Shown here: positions 10,601 to 18,073 of the stretch, in pieces | Layout: each line of letters starts with the position of its first letter | Numbering within the stretch: position 1 is the first letter of the stretch | NCBI GenBank assembly: GCA_000721275.1 | Contig: JOFO01000008.1 | Coordinates: 248,001-312,000 of the forward strand | Reading direction: 5' to 3' | Source of the DNA: Microtetraspora glauca | GTDB lineage: Bacteria; Actinomycetota; Actinomycetes; Streptomycetales; Streptomycetaceae | DNA: 64,000 nt | Translations under genes and position numbers: made by a program | Notes under the pieces: generated by a model | Told to the model about the DNA's origin: nothing | Database searches by the model: none | Seen by the model: the letters and a program-made list of their open reading frames with translations, nothing else

Positions 10601-11477
10601 CGGTGGCGGCAAGCGCGCGAAGAAGCGCGGCCGCGGCGGCGACGAGCACGTGCACGAGCACGCCCACGAGACGCACGAGGCCGAGGCCCCGGTGGAGGCC
10701 GAGACCGAGGCCGAGGTCGCGGCCGAGCTGGCCGCCCCGGTGGCCGTACCGGTCCCGATCGCCCCGGACGAGGAGCTGTACGGCTCCGTCGCCGAGGCCG
10801 AGGCCGCCGCGACCCGCGGCCGTGGCCGCCGCCGCGTCGCCCGCAAGGTGACCGCCCCGGTGACCCCGACGCCGATCGCGGAGCCCGCCGCCGCGCCGGC
10901 CGAGCCGGTCGCCGAGCCCGAGCCGGTCGCCGAGGCCCCGCAGGCCGAGCCGGCCGTGGAGGAGGCGCCCGCGCCCCGTTCGCGCCGCCGCGCCACCCGC
11001 CGGGTGACCTCGCCGGTCGTCTCCACGTCGGAGCCGGCCGCCGCCGAGGCCGAGACGGTCGTCGCGGCCGCCGCGCCGGAGGCCGTACCGGCGCCGGAGC
11101 CGGCCGTGGAGGCCGCGCCCGAGCCGGTCGCGGAGCCCGCCGCCGAGGAGGCGCCCGTCGCCGCCGCGCCGCGCGCCCGCCGCCGGGTGGTCCGCAAGGC
11201 CACCGCCCCGGCCGGTGCCGAGGCCGCCGAGATCGTGGTGCCCGCGGTCGCCCCGGCCGAGGAGCCCGCTCCGGCGCAGGAGCCGGAGGCCGACGCGGAG
11301 GCCGAGGCCGCCCCGGCGGCCAAGAAGGCCGCGCGGAAGACGGCGAAGAAGGCCACCGCCAAGAAGGCCGCCACGAAGAAGACGGCGGCCAAGAAGACGG
11401 TCGCGAAGAAGACCGCCGCGAAGAAGACCACGGCCAAGAAGGCCGCGGAGAAGACCGCGGCCCCGGCCCAGGACTGA
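7668..11477 (+). CDS. rne: Ribonuclease E/G family endoribonuclease
   Basis: A 1269-residue RNA-processing and decay endonuclease. Residues 1-555 are a low-complexity extension of Ala/Pro/Glu blocks alternating with RPRRRATR-type basic blocks, then acidic stretches and runs of arginine. The S1 domain starts near residue 561. The catalytic core has the metal-binding aspartates in IDVNTGKF (about 853) and VIDFIDM (about 897), and the zinc-link CVHC near 956. A second extension repeats Glu/Ala/Pro blocks and ends in a lysine-rich histone-H1-like tail (from about 1217, AKKTAAKK pattern). The extensions probably scaffold RNA or partners such as PNPase. ATG follows GGGAGAA. It ends at a strong terminator, so rplU is separate. 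Confidence 0.95.
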   Translation: MLEDTNETTDTNDTAPGDKLPPRRRRRAASRPAGPPVTAAGETAEAAAGTPAVEAPATEAPAAEPEAAPARPRRRATRKTAAPAPVAETPETPAAEPVAAESVAAPAEPETPAADTPAAEPEAAPARTRRRATRKATAPVTSPAAVEEPAAPAEPEAPAAETPAAEPEAAPARPRRRATRRASAPVTSPAPAEEPAAETPAAPAPVAEAPAEPVAEAAPARTRRRATRRASAPEATTPDVAAELAAPTSGESLPEDTVEEIASHGADVAAAEAAATRGRGRRRVSTPQFTAEPPTAEEAPRRRRAERPAVAVFQAPVFTEPMFQTPETAAFAAAAAAEADEETEDETGVETAEAVEAVERAETGSRRRRRRRGEPVAVEPVPATVADEPEVEHVADEVEAEDEAEETDEYGDRPSRRRRRGGRRRRRGESAETEENEEGEDADELHADAETDAEETEESDDDNGFAGSSSSRRRRRRRRRSGDAAGEAEATEEDGVRTVVKVREPRPKPEPSDEVQSIKGSTRLEAKKQRRREGREQGRRRVPIITEAEFLARREAVERVMVVRQNGERTQIGVLEDNVLVEHYVNKEQATSYVGNVYLGKVQNVLPSMEAAFVDIGKGRNAVLYAGEVNFEALGMGNGPRRIESALKSGQSVLVQVTKDPIGHKGARLTSQVSLPGRYLVYVPEGSMTGISRKLPDTERARLKTILKKIVPEDAGVIVRTAAEGASEDELRRDVERLQAQWADIQKKASQISTSAPSLLYGEPDMTVRVVRDIFNEDFTKVIVSGDEAWETIHGYVSHVAPDLADRLQRWTSEVDVFATYRIDEQLMKALDRKVWLPSGGSLVIDKTEAMIVIDVNTGKFTGQGGNLEETVTRNNLEAAEEIVRQLRLRDLGGIVVIDFIDMVLESNRDLVLRRLLECLGRDRTKHQVAEVTSLGLVQMTRKRVGQGLLESFSETCVHCNGRGVIVHMEQPAAHGGGGGGKRAKKRGRGGDEHVHEHAHETHEAEAPVEAETEAEVAAELAAPVAVPVPIAPDEELYGSVAEAEAAATRGRGRRRVARKVTAPVTPTPIAEPAAAPAEPVAEPEPVAEAPQAEPAVEEAPAPRSRRRATRRVTSPVVSTSEPAAAEAETVVAAAAPEAVPAPEPAVEAAPEPVAEPAAEEAPVAAAPRARRRVVRKATAPAGAEAAEIVVPAVAPAEEPAPAQEPEADAEAEAAPAAKKAARKTAKKATAKKAATKKTAAKKTVAKKTAAKKTTAKKAAEKTAAPAQD

Positions 11478-11490
11478 CCGGCCGGTCCCG

Positions 11491-11526
11491 CCCCGGCGGC
11501 GCCCCTCGGAAGGGGCGCCGCCGGGG
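11491..11526 (+). terminator. rne terminator
   Basis: A perfect 16-bp stem (arms starting CCCCGGCGGCGCCCCT) closes on the tetraloop CGGA, 13 bases after the rne stop codon. Confidence 0.92.
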
Positions 11527-11550
11527 CGGTCCGCACCCGCACGGGCGAAT

Positions 11551-11580
11551 TTGACCCCCTGAGGCAGCCGCCCGTAACCT
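11551..11580 (+). promoter_or_regulatory. rplU-rpmA promoter
   Basis: TTGACC and TAACCT are separated by 18 bases, matching the principal sigma factor (HrdB) consensus. It lies just after the rne terminator and implies a leader of about 150 bases. Confidence 0.75.
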
Positions 11581-11586
11581 AGACCG

Positions 11587-11738
11587 TCGGCGTGTCTGTG
11601 ACGCGCCGCGCCTCTGAGCACCCCCCTTCCGCTCGCCGGGAGAGGCCGCTCGTCCGATCCGGATCGCCGTGGGCCCCCGGGCCCGCGCGTGGGCGGCTGG
11701 CGTCAGAGGTCCCATCACCGAGTGAGAGAGAGATCCGC
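11587..11738 (+). promoter_or_regulatory. Structured rplU 5' leader, possible ribosomal-protein autoregulation
   Basis: About 150 transcribed but untranslated bases. CCTCTGA at 11611-11617 can pair with TCAGAGG at 11703-11709, enclosing GC-rich hairpins, and the ribosome binding site GAGAGAG lies just outside. L21 leaders regulate other bacteria; a Streptomyces equivalent here is inference. Confidence 0.4.
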
Positions 11739-12059
11739 GTGTACGCCATCGTGCGCAGCGGTGGTCGCCAGCACAAGGTTGCTGTCGGCGACATCGTTGA
11801 GGTTGACAAGATTTCCACCGCCAAGCCGGGCGACACGGTCGAGCTCTCGACCCTGCTCGTCGTCGACGGCGACGCCGTGACCAGCGACCCGTGGGTCCTG
11901 GCGGGCATCAAGGTCCAGGCCGAGGTCGTGGACCACACCAAGGGCGCCAAGATCGACATCCTGCGCTACAAGAACAAGACCGGCTACCGCCGTCGCCAGG
12001 GTCACCGTCAGCAGTACACGGCGATCAAGGTCACGTCCATCCCGACGGCCGCGAAGTAA
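11739..12059 (+). CDS. rplU: 50S ribosomal protein L21
   Basis: A 106-residue large-subunit protein that contacts 23S rRNA. It opens [18 protein letters not shown] and contains KYKN-type basic motif [16 protein letters not shown], typical of L21, with normal family length. The GTG start at 11739 follows GAGAGAGAG; an in-frame ATG/GTG further upstream would lie in the leader. It is followed after 14 bases by rpmA, the usual L21-L27 operon. Confidence 0.97.
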   Translation: MYAIVRSGGRQHKVAVGDIVEVDKISTAKPGDTVELSTLLVVDGDAVTSDPWVLAGIKVQAEVVDHTKGAKIDILRYKNKTGYRRRQGHRQQYTAIKVTSIPTAAK

Positions 12060-12073
12060 AGAGGGACTGAGCA

Positions 12074-12328
12074 ATGGCACACAAGAAGGGCGCATCGTCC
12101 ACCCGGAACGGTCGCGACTCCAACGCCCAGCGGCTCGGCGTGAAGCGCTTCGGCGGTCAGGTCGTCAACGCCGGTGAGATCCTGGTCCGCCAGCGCGGTA
12201 CCCACTTCCACCCGGGCTCGGGTGTCGGTCGCGGTGGCGACGACACGCTGTTCGCCCTGCAGGCCGGTTCGGTGCAGTTCGGCACCTTCCGTGGCCGCAA
12301 GGTCGTGAACATCGTCCCGGTCGCCTGA
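12074..12328 (+). CDS. rpmA: 50S ribosomal protein L27
   Basis: An 84-residue protein whose N-terminus [16 protein letters not shown] reaches the peptidyl-transferase centre. The conserved GVKRFGGQ and RGTHFHPG segments are present. There is no cleavable N-terminal extension of the Firmicutes type. GAGGGACTGAGCA precedes the ATG. It is co-transcribed with rplU and ended by a hairpin. Confidence 0.98.
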   Translation: MAHKKGASSTRNGRDSNAQRLGVKRFGGQVVNAGEILVRQRGTHFHPGSGVGRGGDDTLFALQAGSVQFGTFRGRKVVNIVPVA

Positions 12329-12344
12329 TCGGAACGCTTGGCGG

Positions 12345-12386
12345 AGGCGGACCTCACTTCCCGGCAGGGAAGCGGGTCCGCCTTTC
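12345..12386 (+). terminator. rpmA terminator
   Basis: GGCGGACC pairs with GGTCCGCC around an inner CTTCCC/GGGAAG stem and is followed by TTT. It separates rplU-rpmA from obg. Confidence 0.85.
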
Positions 12387-12453
12387 GCGTGTTACTAGAT
12401 AGACAAACCCGTACACAGCTTTCCCGCACTCGCTTTTCTGGAGGCACAGAACC

Positions 12454-13893
12454 ATGACCACCTTCGTGGACCGCGTCGAGCTGCACGTCGCCGCGGGTAA
12501 CGGAGGCCACGGCTGCGCCTCCGTCCATCGCGAGAAGTTCAAGCCGCTCGGCGGCCCGGACGGCGGCAACGGCGGCCGTGGCGGCGACGTGATGCTGGTC
12601 GTCGACCAGTCCGTCACCACCCTGCTCGAATACCACCACTCGCCGCACCGCAAGGCCACCAACGGCAAGCCCGGCGAGGGCGGCAACCGCGCCGGCAAGG
12701 ACGGCCAGGACCTCGTCCTGTACGTGCCCGACGGCACCGTCGTCCTGGACAGGAAGGGCAACGTCCTCGCGGACCTCGTCGGCCACGGCACGACGTACGT
12801 CGCCGCGCAGGGCGGCCGCGGCGGCCTCGGCAACGCGGCGCTCTCGTCCGCCCGCCGCAAGGCCCCCGGCTTCGCGCTGCTCGGCGAGCCCGGCGACCTC
12901 CAGGACATCGTCCTGGAGCTGAAGACCGTCGCCGACGTGGCGCTCGTCGGCTACCCCAGCGCGGGCAAGTCCTCGCTGATCTCCGTCCTCTCGGCCGCCA
13001 AGCCGAAGATCGCGGACTACCCCTTCACCACCCTGGTCCCGAACCTCGGCGTGGTCACGGCCGGCTCGACCGTCTACACCATCGCCGACGTCCCCGGCCT
13101 CATCCCCGGCGCCAGCCAGGGCCGCGGCCTGGGCCTGGAGTTCCTGCGGCACGTCGAGCGCTGCTCGGTCCTCGTCCACGTCCTGGACACGGCGACGCTG
13201 GAGTCCGACCGCGACCCGGTCTCCGACCTCGACGTCATCGAGGAGGAGCTGAAGCAGTACGGCGGCCTCGACGACCGTCCGCGCGTCGTCGTCCTCAACA
13301 AGATCGACATCCCGGACGGCCAGGACCTCGCGGACATGATCCGCCCGGACCTGGAGGAGCGCGGCTACCGCGTCTTCGAGGTCTCCGCGGTCGCCCGCAC
13401 CGGCCTGAAGGAGCTGTCCTTCGCCCTCGCCGAGATCGTCGCGAAGGCCCGCGCCGCGAAGCCGAAGGAGGAGGCGACCCGCGTCGTCATCCGCCCGAAG
13501 GCCGTCGACGACGCCGGCTTCACCGTCACGTACGACGAGCACGAGGACGTGTACCGGGTGCGCGGCGAGAAGCCGGAGCGCTGGGTCCGCCAGACCGACT
13601 TCAACAACGACGAGGCCGTCGGCTACCTCGCCGACCGCCTCAACCGCCTCGGCGTCGAGGACGAGCTGATGAAGGCCGGTGCGCGCGCCGGCGACGGCGT
13701 CGCGATCGGCTCCGAGGAGAACGCGGTCGTCTTCGACTGGGAGCCCACCCTCATGGCCGGCGCCGAGATGCTCGGCCGCCGCGGCGAGGACCACCGCTTC
13801 GACGCGCCGCGTCCGGCCGCCCAGCGCCGCCGCGACCGCCAGGCGGAGCACGACGAGGCGGACCGCGAGTACGACGAGTTCAACCCGTTCTAG
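12454..13893 (+). CDS. obg: GTPase Obg (CgtA)
   Basis: A 479-residue ribosome-associated GTPase linking 50S assembly, stress and, in Streptomyces, aerial growth. Residues 1-158 form the glycine-rich Obg fold ([11 protein letters not shown]). The G domain has GYPSAGKSS (about 165), DVPGLI and NKID. The C-terminal OCT domain (about 350-430) is followed by an acidic and basic tail. ATG follows TGGAGG. It has its own 125-bp upstream region after the rpmA terminator, so it can be expressed separately. Confidence 0.97.
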   Translation: MTTFVDRVELHVAAGNGGHGCASVHREKFKPLGGPDGGNGGRGGDVMLVVDQSVTTLLEYHHSPHRKATNGKPGEGGNRAGKDGQDLVLYVPDGTVVLDRKGNVLADLVGHGTTYVAAQGGRGGLGNAALSSARRKAPGFALLGEPGDLQDIVLELKTVADVALVGYPSAGKSSLISVLSAAKPKIADYPFTTLVPNLGVVTAGSTVYTIADVPGLIPGASQGRGLGLEFLRHVERCSVLVHVLDTATLESDRDPVSDLDVIEEELKQYGGLDDRPRVVVLNKIDIPDGQDLADMIRPDLEERGYRVFEVSAVARTGLKELSFALAEIVAKARAAKPKEEATRVVIRPKAVDDAGFTVTYDEHEDVYRVRGEKPERWVRQTDFNNDEAVGYLADRLNRLGVEDELMKAGARAGDGVAIGSEENAVVFDWEPTLMAGAEMLGRRGEDHRFDAPRPAAQRRRDRQAEHDEADREYDEFNPF

Positions 13894-13947
13894 CGGGTAC
13901 GGCGGAACCCCCGGCGACAGCGGTCGCCGGGGGTTCCGCCGTACCCG
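13894..13947 (+). terminator. obg terminator with 25-bp perfect stem
   Basis: It begins directly after the obg TAG. Twenty-five bases pair perfectly around a four-base loop, among the strongest hairpins in the window. The next 250 bases to the following GTG hold no gene that I can support. Confidence 0.95.
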
Positions 13948-14200
13948 GGGTCGGTCCCACCATCGGGTGAGATTCACAGCGCCCGGACGGGGCCGTTCCG
14001 CCCGCGCGGGGGGCGTGCCGGAACGGTCCTCCCGGGGGAAAGCGCCCCGGTGGGAAGGGGGAAACGGTCACCCCGCCGTCACCTCGGGGCGGGCCCTCCG
14101 TCACCCTCCGGAAGCCTCGCAGGAGATTTGCCTTCGTTCGGGGGCCTTGCCACTATGTGGCGCTCGACTGTCAACCCCCAGAACGGAAGCCGGGATTGTC

Positions 14201-15196
14201 GTGAGTGACGCCTTGCTGCCCTACGCGGTGGGTGCCGCGAAACGAGCCCGGCGGGTGGCGGTGCGGATGCGCCGCCGGGTCGAACGGCTCCACACCGCCC
14301 CGGCGTTCGGCGGGGGGATCCCGCCCCGGCCCGCGCTCCGGCCGCTCCACCTCTCCGTCCTCGGCGGCCGCACCCTCAACGTCGCCCTGCTCGCGCCCCC
14401 CGCCACCGGCATCGCCGCCGCACGGCTCGAACTCGTCCGCGGCGGACGCGTCCACCGGCTGCCGCTGGAGCTCGAACCGCAGCCCGACGGCACCCGGCTG
14501 CTCACCGCGACCACCGCACTCCGCTTCGCGGACGCGCCCGACGGTCGCGGCCTCGCGCTCACCGCCGGCCTGTGGCGGGTCGCGACCGTGCTCACCGGCC
14601 CCGACGGCCAGGAGACCCGCACCGGCGTCGCCGCCGTGCCGCTCCCCGCGACCGACGGCCCCGTCGCCCCCGTGTCGCCGGACCCCGAGCGCGGCGCCCA
14701 CTTCCGCCTGATGCGCTCCGTCGACGGCTTCGCCGTGCTGAAGGTCCGCGCCCCCGCGCACCAGGCCGAGCTCGACACCTTCGCCCTCCGCTGGGACCGG
14801 ATCACGGTCCGGGGCCGGGTCGTCGCCCCGCAGGCCCCGCCCGCCGCGTACACCGCCCAGGCGGTCCGGCGCGGCGGCGGCGCGATCGTGCAGGCCCCGC
14901 TGGAGTGGGACGGCGACCGCTTCGCCTTCGACCTGCCGCTCGCCGGCATGGTCTCCGGCCGCCGCGCCCACCGCTGGGACATCCAGCTCCAGCAGGGCCG
15001 CGCCGGCCTCAAGATCGGCCGCCGGCTCACCGACCTGCGCCGGCGCGACCAGGTGATCCGCACCTCGTTCCGGATCATCGCCCTGGAGGACGGCTCGCTC
15101 CTCCGAGTGCATGCCTACATCACCTCGGCCGGGGCGCTCGCCGTCTCCTGCGTCGGGTTCGAAGGCGCCCCCGACGGCGCGGAGGAACGCGTATGA
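14201..15196 (+). CDS. Beta-rich protein of the wall-glycan locus, function unknown
   Basis: A 331-residue protein with a basic N-terminus (AAKRARRVAVRMRRRVERL) followed by beta-strand-rich sequence with no enzyme motif. Its end (HAYITSAGALAVSCVGFEG) resembles the end of the GT4 protein at 3507-5528 (YFSSNGQLSLKI), and LTAGLWRVATVL parallels LAEGDWELQVRA there and LKAGRWIFRLEA in the first gene. It may be a free-standing version of an accessory module that those enzymes carry. GTG at 14201 follows GGAAGCCGGG. The stop overlaps the next start as ATGA, so it is translationally coupled to the GT4-Stealth fusion. Confidence 0.75.
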   Translation: MSDALLPYAVGAAKRARRVAVRMRRRVERLHTAPAFGGGIPPRPALRPLHLSVLGGRTLNVALLAPPATGIAAARLELVRGGRVHRLPLELEPQPDGTRLLTATTALRFADAPDGRGLALTAGLWRVATVLTGPDGQETRTGVAAVPLPATDGPVAPVSPDPERGAHFRLMRSVDGFAVLKVRAPAHQAELDTFALRWDRITVRGRVVAPQAPPAAYTAQAVRRGGGAIVQAPLEWDGDRFAFDLPLAGMVSGRRAHRWDIQLQQGRAGLKIGRRLTDLRRRDQVIRTSFRIIALEDGSLLRVHAYITSAGALAVSCVGFEGAPDGAEERV

Positions 15197-18012
15197 AGAT
15201 CACCATCCTGCTGACCTGGGGCGACGCCATGGGCGGCACGGAGATGGCCGCCTACACGCAGGCCGCCCAGCTGGCGCCCCGTCACGAGGTCGAGATCCTC
15301 AGCGTGTTCCGGACGGAGGAGGAGCCGTTCCTGCCGGAGGCGAAGGACGTGCCCGTCCGCTACCTGGTGGACCGCACCGGCCGCTCGCCCCGCCCGGTCC
15401 GCCCGTCCATGCTCACCGCCGCCGAGTGCGAGGCCCTCGCCAAGCTGCCCAGCGAACTGATCGCGACCGCCTGGGAGCCCACCTTCGACCGGCTCTCCGA
15501 CATCGAGATGACCGCCGCCCTGTCGGGTCTCGACGCCGACGTCCTGGTGACCACCACGCCCGCGCTGATGGCCGCCGCCGTCGCCCTCGCCCCGGCCCGG
15601 GTCGCCGTCGTGCACCAGGAGCACCGGGTCTCGCAGCTGCGCGGCGCCACCGGCGAACCGCTCCTCACCCACGCCCCCCGGCTGGACGCCCTGGTCTCGC
15701 TCACCGAGCTGACCACCGACTGGTTCGCCGAGTCCCTGGGCGCCGCCGCCCCGCGCCTCGCGACCATCCCGAACGCGATGCCCGAGGGCTACCGGCCCCG
15801 CTCCGACCTCGGCTCGAAGACCGTCGTGGTGGCCGGCCGGCTGGTCCCGGAGAAGCAGCTCGACCACGCGATCCAGGCGTTCACGGAGGCCGCGGGCGAG
15901 CACCCCGGCTGGCGGCTGCGGATCTTCGGCGACGGCCCGCAGCTGGCCGCCCTGCGCCGGCTCGTCGAGGGGCTCGGCGTGCACGACCGGGTCGAACTCG
16001 TCGGCCGCAGCCGCCGGATGGCGGAGGAGTGGGCGACGGCGGCGATCTGCCTGATGCCCTCGCGCGTCGAGTCGTTCGGCCTGGTGATGCTGGAGGCGTT
16101 CACCGCGGGCGTCCCGGTCGTCGCGTACGACACGCTCACCGGCCCCTCCCAGATCGTCCGCCACGAGGTGGACGGCCTGCTGGTGCCCGCCGACGACATC
16201 GCCTCGCTGGGCGCCGCGCTCTCCCGCCTGATGGGCGACGACGAACTGCGTGCCGCCTACGGCGCCGCCGCCCGCGCAGGGGCCCGCGAGCGCTTCGCCC
16301 CGGAGGTCGTCACCGCCCGCTGGGACGAGCTGTTCACCGCGCTGGCCGCCGAGGACCCGGCCGCCCGCGCCGCCGCCCGCGCCGACCGCGCCGCCCACCG
16401 CGTCGCGGCCGGCGGCAGCCGCAGCTTCGCCGTCGCCGCGCCGATCAGCAGGCTCTCGCCCTCCGCGGACGAGCAGAAGGCCCGCGAGGTCATCCTCCAG
16501 GCCAAGGACCCGAAGACGCTGGTCCGTTCGGCCGGCCGGCTCGCCGAGGTCCGCGACGACGTGCCGTCCTGGCGGATGGGCGAGATCAACCTGGAGCTCA
16601 CCGCGCAGGCGCTGGAGCGGCACGGCGTCCCGTACGTCCTGCTCCACGACCCCACGACCGTCGGCCACCGCCTCGCCGTCAAGGAGCCCTACCGCGAGCG
16701 CGCCCTGCGGGCCCTCGGCACCGAGCTGCACGGGCGGCCGGTGTACGCCGAGCTCGTCGCCCCGCGGACCGCCGCGCCCGGCGCCCGGCTCGCCGAGACC
16801 CTCACCCACGCCCCCGACGTCGCCGGTGTGCGGATCTTCAAGCCGCTGGTCAGCGACAGCCGGACCCTGCGGTACGGGCCGGTGTACGGCTGCGGCGTCG
16901 AGTTCTGGGCCGAGGAGGACGGCGACACCGGCTGGTACGCCGCCCCGCGCGGCACCACCCTGGTCGGCCCGCGGCTGCCGTCCCTCGATGGCGACGCCCG
17001 GGTCTCCGTCGCCGGCCGGGACTACCCGACCCTGGAGGTCTTCACCAAGAAGCTGATGTGGAACGTCGACTTCCCCGTCGACGCCGTCTACACCTGGGTC
17101 GACGACACCGACCCCGTCTGGCGGGCCAAGCGCGACGCCGCCCGCCGGGAGCAGGGGCTCCCCGCCGACGACGCCCAGTCCGGCGACGTCCGCTTCCGCA
17201 ACCGCGACGAGCTGCGCTACTCGCTGCGCTCCCTCGCCGCGCACGCCCCCTGGATCCGGCGGATCTACCTGGTCACCGACGACCAGGCGCCGTCCTGGCT
17301 GGACACCTCCCACCCGGACATCGAGGTGGTGAGCCACCGCGCGCTCTTCGCCGACCCGGCCTGGCTGCCCAGCTTCAACTCGCACGCCATCGAGTCCCAG
17401 CTGCACCGCATCGAGGGCCTGGCCGAGCACTTCCTCTACATCAACGACGACGTGTTCTTCGGCCGCCCGCTCGCCCCGAACAAGTTCTTCCAGTCGAACG
17501 GCAACTCGCTCTTCTTCCGTTCCCCGACGGCCGTCCCGCCCGGCGACGTCACGGAGGAGACCGAGGGCTACTTCGTCGCGGCCAAGAACAACCAGGTGCT
17601 GCTGGAGGAGGCGTTCGGCCGGGTCGCCACCCACGGCTTCCTGCACACCCCGCACCCGCTGCGCCGCAGCGTCCTCGCGGAGATCGCCGAGCGGTGGCCG
17701 GAGGAGACGGCGCGGACCGCCGCGACCCCGTTCCGCGGCCGGACCGACCTGTCGGTCACCTCGTCGCTCCACCACCACTACGCCTATCTGACGGGCAAGG
17801 CGTCGCCCGGCGGCATCTCCGCCGCGTACGCCAACATCGGCGACTACAAGCACCACGTGGCGCTCAGCCGCCTCCTCGCCGCCCGCCACCGCGACGTCAT
17901 CTGCATCGGCGAGTCCGCGGAGGCGGAGGTCCCGCTGGACGAGCAGGACCGGGTGCTGCGCGCCTTCCTGGAGGCGTACTTCCCGGTGCGCTCGCCGTAC
18001 GAGAAGGACTGA
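15193..18012 (+). CDS. GT4 glycosyltransferase-Stealth phosphotransferase fusion
   Basis: A 939-residue two-enzyme protein. Residues 1-415 are a GT4 glycosyltransferase (MKITILLTWGDAMGGTE; donor motif ESFGLVMLEAF). From about 430 it is a Stealth protein, the family of hexose-1-phosphate transferases that make phosphodiester-linked sugar polymers: CR1 FPVDAVYTWVD (about 625), CR2 with RDELRYSLRSL, SFNSHAIESQL and FLYINDDVFF (667-755), CR3 HTPHPLRRSVL, and CR4 ending FLEAYFPVRSPYE. Fusion implies that one polypeptide adds a sugar and the sugar-phosphate link. It is coupled by ATGA to the preceding gene and ended by a hairpin. Confidence 0.93.
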   Translation: MKITILLTWGDAMGGTEMAAYTQAAQLAPRHEVEILSVFRTEEEPFLPEAKDVPVRYLVDRTGRSPRPVRPSMLTAAECEALAKLPSELIATAWEPTFDRLSDIEMTAALSGLDADVLVTTTPALMAAAVALAPARVAVVHQEHRVSQLRGATGEPLLTHAPRLDALVSLTELTTDWFAESLGAAAPRLATIPNAMPEGYRPRSDLGSKTVVVAGRLVPEKQLDHAIQAFTEAAGEHPGWRLRIFGDGPQLAALRRLVEGLGVHDRVELVGRSRRMAEEWATAAICLMPSRVESFGLVMLEAFTAGVPVVAYDTLTGPSQIVRHEVDGLLVPADDIASLGAALSRLMGDDELRAAYGAAARAGARERFAPEVVTARWDELFTALAAEDPAARAAARADRAAHRVAAGGSRSFAVAAPISRLSPSADEQKAREVILQAKDPKTLVRSAGRLAEVRDDVPSWRMGEINLELTAQALERHGVPYVLLHDPTTVGHRLAVKEPYRERALRALGTELHGRPVYAELVAPRTAAPGARLAETLTHAPDVAGVRIFKPLVSDSRTLRYGPVYGCGVEFWAEEDGDTGWYAAPRGTTLVGPRLPSLDGDARVSVAGRDYPTLEVFTKKLMWNVDFPVDAVYTWVDDTDPVWRAKRDAARREQGLPADDAQSGDVRFRNRDELRYSLRSLAAHAPWIRRIYLVTDDQAPSWLDTSHPDIEVVSHRALFADPAWLPSFNSHAIESQLHRIEGLAEHFLYINDDVFFGRPLAPNKFFQSNGNSLFFRSPTAVPPGDVTEETEGYFVAAKNNQVLLEEAFGRVATHGFLHTPHPLRRSVLAEIAERWPEETARTAATPFRGRTDLSVTSSLHHHYAYLTGKASPGGISAAYANIGDYKHHVALSRLLAARHRDVICIGESAEAEVPLDEQDRVLRAFLEAYFPVRSPYEKD

Positions 18013-18026
18013 CGCGGCGGTACGAC

Positions 18027-18061
18027 GAAGGGGGGCGCCCGGCACCGGGCGCCCCCCCTTC
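18027..18061. terminator. Bidirectional terminator between two Stealth genes
   Basis: GGGGGGCGCCCGG and CCGGGCGCCCCCC pair around a very short loop in a 61-bp convergent gap. Confidence 0.88.
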
Positions 18062-18073
18062 TCCCATGCGCTG

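Noticed and set aside
3507..11621. A 2704-residue open frame on the minus strand
   Set aside because: It is the GT4 gene read upstream through the antisense of RNase E and other genes; GC-rich DNA keeps antisense frames open. Only 3507-5528 shows a protein family.
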